Shown here: positions 43,664 to 52,164 of the stretch, in pieces
How positions within the stretch are numbered: position 1 is the stretch's first letter
Layout: every line of letters begins with the position of its first letter
Assembly: GCF_000312385.1 (NCBI RefSeq)
Contig: NZ_HE997626.1
Coordinates: forward strand, 1,960,718-2,024,717
Source of the DNA: Tsukamurella sp. 1534
GTDB taxonomy: Bacteria > Actinomycetota > Actinomycetes > Mycobacteriales > Mycobacteriaceae
DNA length: 64,000 nt
Direction: 5' to 3'
Made by a program: the position numbers and the translations under genes
Notes under the pieces: generated by a model
The model's database searches: none
Told to the model about the DNA's origin: nothing
Seen by the model: only the letters and a program-made list of their open reading frames with translations

Positions 43664-43679
43664 TGTGCTGCAGGTCACA
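43664..43679. promoter_or_regulatory. CRP/GlxR-like operator between the CitA-type kinase and dctA
   Basis: TGTGCTGCAGGTCACA matches TGTGA-N6-TCACA at 9 of 10 fixed positions. It lies 56-71 bases before dctA and 31-46 bases before the kinase start, where cAMP-dependent control of either direction is possible. Confidence 0.55.
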
Positions 43680-43734
43680 CGGTGCCGCACAATCATCACG
43701 GACTTCAGCCCGTCAGGAACGAGAGGACGCAGCC

Positions 43735-45081
43735 GTGACCACAACCGAGGAACAGCCCGCAGCGCCCGGTCGCAAACGCGACCGCACCCACTGGTTGTAC
43801 ATCGCCGTGATCGTCGGTGTGGTGGCCGGCGTGATCGTCGGCCTCGTCGCCCCCGAGTTCGGGAAGGGGCTCAAGCCCCTGGGCGACCTGTTCGTCAGCC
43901 TCATCAAGATGATGATCAGCCCCGTCATCTTCTGCACCATCGTGCTCGGCATCGGCTCCGTGCGGGCGGCCGCGAGCGTCGGCAAGATCGGCGGCCTCGC
44001 GCTGGGCTACTTCATCGCCATGTCGACGTTCGCGCTCGGGATCGGCATCCTCGTGGGCAACCTGCTCAAGCCGGGCACCGGTCTCGGCATCGAGCCCGAT
44101 CCCAGCGTGGGCGCCAAGTACGCCGACCAGGCACACGCCGCGGGCGGCACCTGGGGTTTCATCCAGGGCATCGTCCCGGAGACGCTGTTCTCCGCGCTCA
44201 CCGCGGGCAGCGTGCTGCAGGCGCTGTTCGTCGCCCTGCTGGTGGGCTTCGCCCTGCAGGCGATGGGGCCGGCGGGCGAGCCGGTCGTGCGGGCGATCGC
44301 GGTGCTGCAGAAGCTGGTGTTCCGGGTCCTGGTCATGGTCCTGTGGCTGGCCCCGGTCGGCGCCTTCGGCGCGATGGCCGCCGTGGTCGGCGCCACCGGA
44401 TTCGACGCGGTGATCCAGCTGGGCTGGCTGATGCTGGCCTTCTACATCACGTGCATCCTGTTCGTGTTCGTGGTGCTCGGAGGGCTGTTGCGGTTCGTGA
44501 CCGGGCTCAACGTGTTCAAGCTGGCGCGCTACCTGGGCCGCGAGTACCTGCTGATCGTCGCCACCTCGTCCAGCGAGTCCGCGCTGCCGCGGCTGATCGC
44601 GAAGATGGAGCACGCGGGCGTGGAGAAGACCACCGTCGGCATCGTGGTGCCCACCGGGTACTCGTTCAACCTGGACGGCACCGCCATCTACCTCACGATG
44701 GCCTCGCTGTTCATCGCCGACGCCATGGGCTCGCCGCTGAGCTACGCCGAGCAGTTCTCCCTGCTGCTGTTCATGATGATCGCCTCGAAGGGCGCGGCGG
44801 GCGTCACCGGCGCCGGACTCGCGACCCTCGCGGGCGGCCTGCAGAGCCACCGCCCCGAGCTGCTGGGCGGCGTCAGCGTGATCGTGGGCATCGACCGCTT
44901 CATGTCCGAGGCCCGCGCGCTGACCAACTTCTCCGGCAACGCGATCGCCACCCTGCTCGTCGGGAAGTGGACGCGCACCGTCGACCTGGACCGGACGCGC
45001 ACCGTCCTCGACCGGCAGGATCCGTTCGACGAGACGACGATGGTCGACGACCACGCCCCCGAGCCCGCCGCCGCCCACTGA
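43735..45081 (+). CDS. dctA: C4-dicarboxylate:cation symporter
   Basis: A 448-residue member of the glutamate/dicarboxylate symporter family. The hallmark segments are SLIKMMISPVIFCTIVLGI, the serine-rich hairpin ATSSSESALPRL, VVPTGYSFNLDGTAIYLTMA (helix 7 NLDGT-type motif), and the second hairpin and helix 8 region SKGAAGVTGAGL. It imports succinate, fumarate and malate with Na+ or H+. GTG 43735 follows GAGAGGA. It is divergent from the CitA/CitB-type system, its probable regulator. Confidence 0.93.
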   Translation: MTTTEEQPAAPGRKRDRTHWLYIAVIVGVVAGVIVGLVAPEFGKGLKPLGDLFVSLIKMMISPVIFCTIVLGIGSVRAAASVGKIGGLALGYFIAMSTFALGIGILVGNLLKPGTGLGIEPDPSVGAKYADQAHAAGGTWGFIQGIVPETLFSALTAGSVLQALFVALLVGFALQAMGPAGEPVVRAIAVLQKLVFRVLVMVLWLAPVGAFGAMAAVVGATGFDAVIQLGWLMLAFYITCILFVFVVLGGLLRFVTGLNVFKLARYLGREYLLIVATSSSESALPRLIAKMEHAGVEKTTVGIVVPTGYSFNLDGTAIYLTMASLFIADAMGSPLSYAEQFSLLLFMMIASKGAAGVTGAGLATLAGGLQSHRPELLGGVSVIVGIDRFMSEARALTNFSGNAIATLLVGKWTRTVDLDRTRTVLDRQDPFDETTMVDDHAPEPAAAH

Positions 45082-45107
45082 TCCCGGGCGGCCCGCCCCG
45101 CCGGGTC

Positions 45108-45146
45108 GAACACCGTTACGCAGAATCCGACTGCGTAACGGTGTTC
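45108..45146. terminator. Perfect 16-bp hairpin between dctA and the sulfotransferase gene
   Basis: GAACACCGTTACGCAG (45108-45123) and CTGCGTAACGGTGTTC (45131-45146) pair perfectly around AATCCGA. It lies between two convergent genes and reaches into the sulfotransferase stop codon; it is probably a bidirectional terminator. Confidence 0.8.
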
Positions 45147-46335
45147 AATCGCGGGCGGTGGCGGGGGAGTCGGCGAACCGGGCGCGGACCGAGTCCTCGG
45201 TGAGGCCGTAATCGGCCAGCGAGTAGCTGTGGTTGGGGCGGCGGGCGCCCGAGCGGCTCGCGTCGTGCATCGCCCCCATCGACCGTCGCGCGTCCTCGGT
45301 CAGCTCGATCCCGAACGCGCCGTAGATGTTCCCGACGGTGCCGAGCGGATCGGCCACGAGGTCGCGGTAGTCCACGTCCACGAACTGCCCGCCCCGGCCG
45401 GCGGCGGTCTGCCGGGCCCGGGCCGCGTCGAACGCCTCGAGTCCGCGTGCCCAGGTGTCCAGTTGATCCGCCCCGATCGTGGCACCGGTGAACGCCGTGG
45501 ACCAGCCGTCGGTCGCGTGCTGCGCCAGCGAACACACCGAGGCGATGATCGTCTCGGGCGGCCGGTGGGTCTGCACCACCAGCGCGTCCGGATACACCTC
45601 GAACAACGCATCCAGCGCGAACAGGTGGCTCGGGTTCTTGAGCACCCAGCGTTGACCTGGATCGCGCATGCCGATCAGCTGCAGGTTGCGCCGGTGCCGG
45701 CGGTACGCCGCGGTCCAGTCGTGCCCGGCGAGCCAGCGCGCGTACGACGGGACGTGCGCGAGGCACTCGTAGGAGACCGACTGCGCCGACTGGCGCAGCA
45801 GTTGCCAGCACTCCTCCACCTCGGACGCCGACATGTAGTGCAGCCCCATGAATTCCGGGTGCTCGGTGTGGTGCCGCGCGTACTGCTCGTCGAGCAGCCG
45901 GTAGACGGGGTTCTCGGCCCACGTCGCGCGCGGCGGCCGTGGCTGCGGCACCTCGGCGAGCCACATCTGCAGCCCCTGGTTCCCGGGATCGGCGTCCAGA
46001 AGCCGGTGCAGCGCCGTGGTTCCCGACCGGGGCAGCCCCGTGACGAAGATCGGCCGGTCGACGGTGACGTCCGCGTGGGCGGGGTGCGCGGCGAACGCGG
46101 CCTCGCTGATCAGCCGGGCGGAGAGGGCGCCGCGGAGGAACACCCGCGAGATCTTGGAGCCGGTCTCGGTGAGCGCAGCCTCGTCGCGGTACGCGTCGAG
46201 CAGCACCTGCAGGGCCTCCCGGTAGCCGTCCGACGGGTCGCCGAAATCGCTGAGCCCGGTGCGGCGCATGGCTGATTCGTGGAGGTCGTCCACCGTGCCG
46301 ACTCCGCGCCGGGCGCCCGATCCGTTGCTAGACAT
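45145..46335 (-). CDS. Sulfotransferase family protein
   Basis: A 396-residue PAPS-dependent sulfotransferase. The 5'-phosphosulfate loop is VTGLPRSGTTALHRLLD, and the 3'-phosphate region is WVLKNPSHLFALDALFEVYPDALVVQTHR. It transfers sulfate from PAPS to an unknown hydroxylated acceptor, often a lipid or glycolipid in mycobacteria. It is the last gene of a three-gene operon; its ATG lies inside the end of the SDR gene (8-base overlap). The PAPS-making genes cysD and cysNC lie 3 kb away and appear to share an operator with this operon. Confidence 0.88.
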   Translation of the reverse strand: MSSNGSGARRGVGTVDDLHESAMRRTGLSDFGDPSDGYREALQVLLDAYRDEAALTETGSKISRVFLRGALSARLISEAAFAAHPAHADVTVDRPIFVTGLPRSGTTALHRLLDADPGNQGLQMWLAEVPQPRPPRATWAENPVYRLLDEQYARHHTEHPEFMGLHYMSASEVEECWQLLRQSAQSVSYECLAHVPSYARWLAGHDWTAAYRRHRRNLQLIGMRDPGQRWVLKNPSHLFALDALFEVYPDALVVQTHRPPETIIASVCSLAQHATDGWSTAFTGATIGADQLDTWARGLEAFDAARARQTAAGRGGQFVDVDYRDLVADPLGTVGNIYGAFGIELTEDARRSMGAMHDASRSGARRPNHSYSLADYGLTEDSVRARFADSPATARD

Positions 46336-47107
46336 GGAATTCTCCGCAGTTGACGTCGAGCGTCTGGCCCGTGATGCCGGACGCGCGGGGTGAGGCGAGG
46401 AAGAGCACCGCCGAGGCGACTTCGTCCTCGGTGGGCAGGCGCCTGAGGTCGGAGTTCTTCGCCGCCTCGGCGTAGTCCTCCTCCACGGTGCCGCCCTTGG
46501 TGCTCGCGCGGTACTCGAAGTACGCCTTGAGAGTGTCGCCCCAGATCCAGCCGGGCACCACGGAATTGATCCGGATGCCCTCCGGTCCGAGCTCCGTGGC
46601 GAGGGACTGTGCGAGCGCGAGCTGCGCGGTCTTCCCCGCCTTGTAGCCGCCGTAGCGGAGGTCCGAGTGGCGGATCACCATGGAGTTGACGTTCACCACG
46701 GCGCCGCCGCCGTCGGCGGCCGCGAGCGCCTCCCGCAGGCCGAGCACCGTGCGCATCGCCCCGAGCGCCATGAGGTTCACGCTCTCCAGGACGTGGGCGG
46801 GATCGGTCTTCACCAGCCGCTGCATCGAGGGGTAGGTGAAGGCGTTGTTGATCAGCGCGTCCACGCGACCGAACCGCTCCCGCACCGTGGCGGCCAGCGC
46901 GGCGATCGACTCCTCGTCGGTGATGTCGGCGGCCACGGCCACCGCTCCCGGCACCTCGGCGGCCATCGCCTCCAGGCGTTCCGCGTTCCGCGCGACCAGG
47001 ACGACCGTCGCCGACTCCTCCGCGAACCTCCGCGCCAGGGTGGCGCCGAGCGCCGGGCCGGCGCCCGCGATCACGACGACCCTCCCGTCGAGTCCGAGCC
47101 CCGTCAT
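46328..47107 (-). CDS. SDR family oxidoreductase of the sulfotransferase operon
   Basis: A 259-residue classical SDR. Cofactor motif VVVIAGAGPALGATLARRF is a variant glycine pattern. ALINNAF, the Ser of NVNSMVI, and YGGYK (catalytic Tyr and Lys) are present. The C-terminus ends SGITGQTLDVNCGEFHV. It may oxidise or reduce a hydroxyl on the sulfotransferase substrate. Its ATG overlaps the DUF1214 stop (ATGA) and its end overlaps the sulfotransferase start by 8 bases, so the three genes are tightly coupled. Confidence 0.87.
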   Translation of the reverse strand: MTGLGLDGRVVVIAGAGPALGATLARRFAEESATVVLVARNAERLEAMAAEVPGAVAVAADITDEESIAALAATVRERFGRVDALINNAFTYPSMQRLVKTDPAHVLESVNLMALGAMRTVLGLREALAAADGGGAVVNVNSMVIRHSDLRYGGYKAGKTAQLALAQSLATELGPEGIRINSVVPGWIWGDTLKAYFEYRASTKGGTVEEDYAEAAKNSDLRRLPTEDEVASAVLFLASPRASGITGQTLDVNCGEFHV

Positions 47108-48270
47108 CAGCCCACCATCCTCTCGCCGATCAGCCTCTGCCGCTCCGCGATCCGCGCGCGCCGGGCGTCGTTGTCGATCCTGTTGTCCTCGTAGTGGGGG
47201 AGATGGGAGGCGACCTCGGAGACGGGCACCACCTGCGCCGTGGGGCCGTCCTTCGCCGTCAGCTCGCGCGCCGTGCGCTGCCACCGGAACTGGAGGTAGC
47301 CGCGCCGGTGGCCCAGCGTCTCGATCCAATTGACGACGCCGGGGTCCTTCTCAGCCACCACGATCCGGATCATCCCGTCCGGGTCCACCTGCGCCTGGCT
47401 GCCGTTGAGCGAGGTCTGGTGGTGGATGTAGTCGAGCGAGATGTACCAGAGGCTGCCCAGCTGGAAGCCCAGGTACGGGGCGTCGCCCCGCGGCACGGTG
47501 ATGACGAGCGCCTCGTGATCACCGAGCTCGTAGTGGCCCACCGAGGAGTACTGCGTGGCGAGGCCGCCGGGGGTGAGCCTCGGTGCCGTCAGCGTGTTCA
47601 CCGGGAGCGGATCGTAGAACCATTTGGGGAACTGCAGCCACGTCCTGACCCGGTTCACCAGCTGCTTGCCCGCGGCGGCGTACCGCTTGCGGAGCAGCTC
47701 CTCGGTGAGCGCCGGCGGAGGTGTGCCCGCGGTGTCGGCACGGGCGATCGCGAACGTGCTCCGGCGGGCGGACCAGTCGTCGAACACCTCGCGGATCACC
47801 AATTGCGCCTTACCAGGCGGCAGTCGGTAGTAGCCGGGGCCCGGTTCGCCGGGGCCGAACCGCACCTCGAACCGACCGTCGTCGTCGACGGTGAGCTCGC
47901 GGTCGTCGAAGGCGACGGTGCTGGCCGGCACGTTGTCGTCGGTGTACTCGCCGCCGCCGAGAACCTGGAAGCTGATGTCGCAGGTCGTTCCCCGGCGCCC
48001 GGTGACCACGTACTCGTGCGCGCCGTCGACGCGGGCGCCGAAGTACAGCGTGTCCGGGTTGTCGAGGCCCATCTTGGTGAACGGCCCCGTGCCGCTGAGC
48101 AGGAACGGGTGGTCCTTGTCGAAGTGGAACGCGCCGTGCACGCAGGCGGCGACGCCCTGGGCCAGGTACTGCATGCCCTCCAGCAGGTCGGCCTCGTTCT
48201 CGATGTGGGGCGCCGCGGCGACGACGGCCTCGGCCTCCTCGATGGCCCGCGTGAGCGGCTCGCTGTACAT
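47107..48270 (-). CDS. DUF1214 domain-containing protein
   Basis: A 387-residue protein. The C-terminal part, about residues 270-370, carries DUF1214 features (GDAPYLGFQLGSLWYISLDY, then QAQVDPDGMIRIVVAEKDPGVVNWIET and QFRWQ). The N-terminal part contains NPDTLYFGARVDGAHEYVV. In mycobacteria such proteins sit in lipid or steroid clusters without a known reaction. It is the first gene of the sulfotransferase operon, starting at ATG 48270 after GGAGG. The palindromic operator lies 16-31 bases upstream. Confidence 0.82.
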   Translation of the reverse strand: MYSEPLTRAIEEAEAVVAAAPHIENEADLLEGMQYLAQGVAACVHGAFHFDKDHPFLLSGTGPFTKMGLDNPDTLYFGARVDGAHEYVVTGRRGTTCDISFQVLGGGEYTDDNVPASTVAFDDRELTVDDDGRFEVRFGPGEPGPGYYRLPPGKAQLVIREVFDDWSARRSTFAIARADTAGTPPPALTEELLRKRYAAAGKQLVNRVRTWLQFPKWFYDPLPVNTLTAPRLTPGGLATQYSSVGHYELGDHEALVITVPRGDAPYLGFQLGSLWYISLDYIHHQTSLNGSQAQVDPDGMIRIVVAEKDPGVVNWIETLGHRRGYLQFRWQRTARELTAKDGPTAQVVPVSEVASHLPHYEDNRIDNDARRARIAERQRLIGERMVG

Positions 48271-48285
48271 CCGACCTCCGATGGT

Positions 48286-48301
48286 GGTACAAATATGGAC
48301 C
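48286..48301. promoter_or_regulatory. IclR-type operator A (sulfotransferase operon/iclR)
   Basis: GGTACAAATATGGACC is an imperfect 16-bp palindrome (6 of 8 pairs). It differs from the site in front of cysD (GGTCCAAATATGAACC) at only two positions. It lies in the divergent region between the DUF1214 operon and the IclR gene and is probably bound by that IclR protein. Confidence 0.65.
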
Positions 48302-48363
48302 AGTCAAGTAGAACCTGTTTCAGACCGTAGGCGGGCGCGTCGGCGGGTGTCAAGGGAGGTGCC

Positions 48364-49281
48364 ATGGCGGACGAACGGGCGGCGACGGGGGACGGTGCCG
48401 GCGGGCGGACGTCGCCGCCGGCGGCGCGGGTGGTGGCGGTGCTCGACTTCCTCTCCGCGCACGACACCGAGCGGTTCGGGCTGTCCGAGCTGGCGCGCCG
48501 CGTCGGGCTGAGCAAACCCACCTGCCTCGGAATCGCCACCACGCTCGTGGAATCCGGCTACCTGCTGCGCGACGACCGGGACAAGACGTACCGCCTCGGG
48601 CCTGCGCTCATCCCGGTCGGGCGCGCCGCGCGACGGTCCCTGCGGGCGGACCCGGCCGGCGGCGACGTGCTCACGGGCCTGTGGGAGGCGTTCGGGCATC
48701 CGGTGTCGCTGTCGGGCGTCGTCGGCGACCGGGTGACGGTGCTCGACGTGGCCGTCGACCCGCGGCAGCCCCCGATGGTGAAGGTGGGCGACGGCTACCC
48801 CTTCACACCGCCCGTCGGCCTGATGTACGTGCTGTGGGACCGCACCGGCCGGCTGGAGCGGTGGATGTCCCACGACACCGGCCGCGACGACGGGGACAGG
48901 CTGGCGCGGGTGATCGAGGCGTGCCGCGCGGACGGGTACCTGGTGGAGCTGCTGACCCCCGCGGGGCAGCAGCTGCACCGCCTGATGGCGGGCGTGCCCG
49001 GCGACATCCCGGCCGAGCTCCGGGCAGTGCTCGGCGAGGTGGTCGCCGGCATCGGCGACCGCGTCCACCTGCGCGACGAGGCGGCACCGTCGGGCGAGGG
49101 ACGGAACGTCAGCGTGATCTCCGCGCCCGTGTACGACGCCGACGGCGCCCAGGCGATGGTGGCCAGCCTGTACGTGAGCGACGTGCTCGACGAGGCGGGC
49201 ATCGCGGCCCGCGCGTCCGCGCTCGTCGCGGCGGCGGACCGGATCACCGTGCGGATCGGCGGCCGCAACCCGGGGCGTTGA
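48364..49281 (+). CDS. IclR family transcriptional regulator
   Basis: A 305-residue regulator. The N-terminal winged helix covers about residues 20-85 (VVAVLDFLSAHDTERFGLSELARRVGLSKPTCLGIATTL, then YLLRDDRDKTYRLG). A GAF-like effector domain covers about 105-300. ATG 48364 follows GGAGG. It is divergent from the sulfotransferase operon and immediately upstream of cysD, with matching palindromes on both sides, so it is the likely local regulator. The effector is unknown. Confidence 0.88.
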   Translation: MADERAATGDGAGGRTSPPAARVVAVLDFLSAHDTERFGLSELARRVGLSKPTCLGIATTLVESGYLLRDDRDKTYRLGPALIPVGRAARRSLRADPAGGDVLTGLWEAFGHPVSLSGVVGDRVTVLDVAVDPRQPPMVKVGDGYPFTPPVGLMYVLWDRTGRLERWMSHDTGRDDGDRLARVIEACRADGYLVELLTPAGQQLHRLMAGVPGDIPAELRAVLGEVVAGIGDRVHLRDEAAPSGEGRNVSVISAPVYDADGAQAMVASLYVSDVLDEAGIAARASALVAAADRITVRIGGRNPGR

Positions 49282-49297
49282 CGACGGCAGCCCGCCG

Positions 49298-49327
49298 TTG
49301 ACAGCACACGAGAACGCGTTCTACTCT
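49298..49327 (+). promoter_or_regulatory. SigA-type promoter of cysD-cysNC with internal palindrome
   Basis: TTGACA (49298-49303) and TACTCT (49322-49327) are separated by 18 bases. The spacer contains the perfect palindrome AGAACGCGTTCT (49311-49322), a possible second regulator site. Confidence 0.65.
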
Positions 49328-49352
49328 CCGAATGTCAGAAATGGACCGGCAT

Positions 49353-49368
49353 GGTCCAAATATGAACC
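49353..49368. promoter_or_regulatory. IclR-type operator B (cysD)
   Basis: GGTCCAAATATGAACC shares 14 of 16 bases with the operator at 48286-48301. A further arm TGGACC at 49342-49347 pairs with GGTCCA (49353-49358). The site is downstream of the -10 box and just before the cysD ribosome binding site, where binding would block transcription. Confidence 0.65.
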
Positions 49369-49377
49369 GGAGGCGGA

Positions 49378-50307
49378 ATGTCGGTATCGACGCCATCCAC
49401 CCGTACGGGCCGGGCGGACCATCTGCGGCGGCTCGAGGCCGAGTCCGTCTACGTCTTCCGCGAGGTCGCCGCCACGCAGGAGCGCCCCGTGCTGCTGTTC
49501 TCCGGCGGTAAGGACTCCGTGGTGATGCTGCATCTCGCGGCCAAGGCGTTCTGGCCCGCGCCGATCCCCTTCCCGGTCATGCACATCGACACCGGGCACA
49601 ACTTCGGCGAGGTCCTCGCCTTCCGCGACGCGCTGGCGCGGCGGATGGGACTGCGGCTCGTGATCGGGAGCGTGCAGGACGACATCGACTCCGGCGCCGT
49701 CGTGGAGCCGGCCGGGCCCGGCGCCACTCGCAACCGGCTGCAGACCGCCACCCTGCTCCGCAGCATCACCGAGCACCGGTTCGACGCCGCCTTCGGTGGC
49801 GCGCGCCGCGATGAGGACAAGGCCCGCGCCAAGGAGCGGATCTTCAGCTTCCGGGACCGGTTCGGGCAGTGGGACCCCCGCGCACAGCGGCCCGAGCTGT
49901 GGAACGTGTTCAACGGCCTGCACCAGCGCGGCGAACACATCCGCGTGTTCCCGCTCTCCGACTGGACCGAGCTCGACGTGTGGCAGTACATCGCCGCCGA
50001 GGGGATCGACCTGCCGGCGCTGTACTACGCGCACCGCCGCGAGGTGATCGAGCGCGACGGGATGCTGCTCGCCACCGGGCCGCTCGTCGCGCCCCAGGCG
50101 GGCGAGACCCCGAGCCTACGGACGGTGCGTTACCGCACCGTCGGAGATGCGACCTGCACGGGCGCAGTCGAATCCGATGCCGCGACACCCGAAGCGGTGG
50201 TGGCGGAGATCGCCGCCACCCGCATCACCGAGCGCGGGGCCACCCGCGCCGACGACCGGATCTCCGAGGCCGGCATGGAGGATCGGAAGAAGGAGGGGTA
50301 CTTCTGA
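49378..50307 (+). CDS. cysD: Sulfate adenylyltransferase subunit 2
   Basis: A 309-residue ATP sulfurylase catalytic subunit. With CysN it makes adenosine 5'-phosphosulfate from sulfate and ATP. The PP-loop is LLFSGGKDSVVMLHLA, followed by MHIDTGHNF, GGARRDEDKARAKERIFS and WNVFNGLHQRGEHIRVFPLSDWTELD. ATG 49378 follows GGAGG. The promoter and operators lie in the 96 bases after the IclR gene. The stop shares one base with the cysNC ATG. Confidence 0.96.
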   Translation: MSVSTPSTRTGRADHLRRLEAESVYVFREVAATQERPVLLFSGGKDSVVMLHLAAKAFWPAPIPFPVMHIDTGHNFGEVLAFRDALARRMGLRLVIGSVQDDIDSGAVVEPAGPGATRNRLQTATLLRSITEHRFDAAFGGARRDEDKARAKERIFSFRDRFGQWDPRAQRPELWNVFNGLHQRGEHIRVFPLSDWTELDVWQYIAAEGIDLPALYYAHRREVIERDGMLLATGPLVAPQAGETPSLRTVRYRTVGDATCTGAVESDAATPEAVVAEIAATRITERGATRADDRISEAGMEDRKKEGYF

Positions 50308-52154
50308 TGGAGATCCTGCGGATCGCGACCGCCGGCAGTGTGGACGACGGCAAGTCCACTCTCATCGGGCGTCTGCTCTTCGAGTCCAAATCGATTCTGG
50401 AGGACCAGCTCAGCGCCGTCGCCGCCTCCACGAGGGCGCGCGGCGACGAGGGGGTGGACCTGGCACTGCTCACCGACGGCCTGCGCGCCGAGCGGGAGCA
50501 GGGCATCACCATCGACGTCGCCTACCGGTATTTCGCCACGGGCACGCGCAAGTTCATCCTCGCCGACACTCCGGGGCACGAGCAGTACACCCGGAACATG
50601 GTCACCGGCGCCTCCACCGCCGACGTGGCACTCATCCTCGTCGACGCCCGGCACGGCCTCACCCGGCAGTCCCGCCGGCACACGTTCCTCACCTCGCTGC
50701 TGGGCGTTGAGCACGTGGTGCTCTGCGTGAACAAGATGGACCTGGTGGGCTGGGACCGGGCCCGGTTCGACGAGATCCGTTCCGAGTTCGCCGAATTCGC
50801 CGCGAAGCTCGAGGTGCACGACGTGGAGGCCATCCCCGTCTCCGCCCTGCTCGGCGACAACGTGACCGAGCGGTCGCCGAACACCCCCTGGTACGACGGG
50901 CCGTCACTTCTCTACCACCTGGAGAACGTGCACGTGGTGAGCGATCGGAACCTGATCGACGCGCGCCTGCCGGTGCAGTACGTGATCCGTCCGCACGGCA
51001 CCGACTTCCGCGGCGTGGCGGGCACCGTCGCCTCCGGATCGTTCGCCGTGGGCGACGAGGTGGTGGCCCTGCCCTCAGGCTTCAGCACGACGGTGGCCGA
51101 GCTGTACCGGCCCGGCGGCGCGAAGGCCGACCGCCTGGACGCGGGGGACGCCGCGTGCGTGCGCCTCGCCGACCACCTCGACGTGGGTCGCGGAGACGTC
51201 CTCTGCCGCCCGGCGAACCGGCCGCAGTCGGCGAGCGACCTGGATACGACGATCTGCTGGTTCTCCGACACCGCCGCGCTCACCGCCGGAACCGAATACC
51301 GCATGCTGCACGCCAACTCGTCGGACCTCGTGCGGGTGGAGGCGCTCGACTACCGGCTCGACACCAGCACGCTGCACCGCGACCGGGACGCGCAGGCCCT
51401 CGGGCTCAACGACATCGGGCGCGTGCGTCTCGTGGCCCGCCGGCCGGTGCTGTTCGACCCGTACCGGCGCAACCGCACCCTGGGCAGCTTCGTACTGGTG
51501 CACCCGCAGACCGACGAGACCGTGGCCGCGGGGATGATCGGCGGGCACACCCTGCGCAGCAGCGCCGTGGTCTGGCACGGCGCGACGGTGCGCCGCGAGG
51601 AGCGCGCCACCCGCGGCGGGACGATCTGGCTGACCGGGCTCTCCGCATCGGGCAAGTCGACCGTCGCCGCCGAGTTGGAGCGGCTGCTCGTCGCCCGCGG
51701 CACCCCCGCCTACCGGCTGGACGGCGACAACCTGCGGCACGGCCTCAACGCCGACCTCGGGTTCTCCGCCGCGGACCGCGCCGAGAACGTGCGCCGGGTG
51801 GGCGCGGTGGCGCAGATCCTCGCAGACGCCGGCACCGTCGCGATCGCCGCGCTCATCAGCCCGTACCGCGCCGACCGGGACCGGATCCGCGCCGCCCACG
51901 CCGAGGCGGGGCTGCCGTTCTACGAGGTGTACGTGGACACCCCCATCGACCTGTGCGAACTCCGCGATCCCAAGGGCATGTACGCCAAGGCCCGGGCCGG
52001 GGAGATCACGGACTTCACCGGCGTCGACGCGCCCTACGAGGCGCCGACCGTCCCCGAACTCGTGCTGCGACCCGCGGACGGCGAGCCCGCGGAACAGGCC
52101 CGGGTGCTGCTGGCGGGGTGGCTCGCCCGGGAGGCCGATCCGAGCGGCCTCTAA
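50307..52154 (+). CDS. cysNC: Bifunctional sulfate adenylyltransferase subunit 1/APS kinase
   Basis: A 615-residue fusion. Residues 1 to about 430 are CysN, an EF-Tu-like GTPase driving APS synthesis: [17 protein letters not shown], the DTPGHEQY switch and CVNKMD. Residues about 435-615 are CysC, the APS kinase giving PAPS, with P-loop [14 protein letters not shown], then [11 protein letters not shown] and [11 protein letters not shown]. The same fusion is known in M. tuberculosis. It supplies PAPS to the neighbouring sulfotransferase and to assimilation. It is coupled to cysD by TGATG. Confidence 0.96.
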   Translation: MEILRIATAGSVDDGKSTLIGRLLFESKSILEDQLSAVAASTRARGDEGVDLALLTDGLRAEREQGITIDVAYRYFATGTRKFILADTPGHEQYTRNMVTGASTADVALILVDARHGLTRQSRRHTFLTSLLGVEHVVLCVNKMDLVGWDRARFDEIRSEFAEFAAKLEVHDVEAIPVSALLGDNVTERSPNTPWYDGPSLLYHLENVHVVSDRNLIDARLPVQYVIRPHGTDFRGVAGTVASGSFAVGDEVVALPSGFSTTVAELYRPGGAKADRLDAGDAACVRLADHLDVGRGDVLCRPANRPQSASDLDTTICWFSDTAALTAGTEYRMLHANSSDLVRVEALDYRLDTSTLHRDRDAQALGLNDIGRVRLVARRPVLFDPYRRNRTLGSFVLVHPQTDETVAAGMIGGHTLRSSAVVWHGATVRREERATRGGTIWLTGLSASGKSTVAAELERLLVARGTPAYRLDGDNLRHGLNADLGFSAADRAENVRRVGAVAQILADAGTVAIAALISPYRADRDRIRAAHAEAGLPFYEVYVDTPIDLCELRDPKGMYAKARAGEITDFTGVDAPYEAPTVPELVLRPADGEPAEQARVLLAGWLAREADPSGL

Positions 52155-52164
52155 ACTGGTGCGT

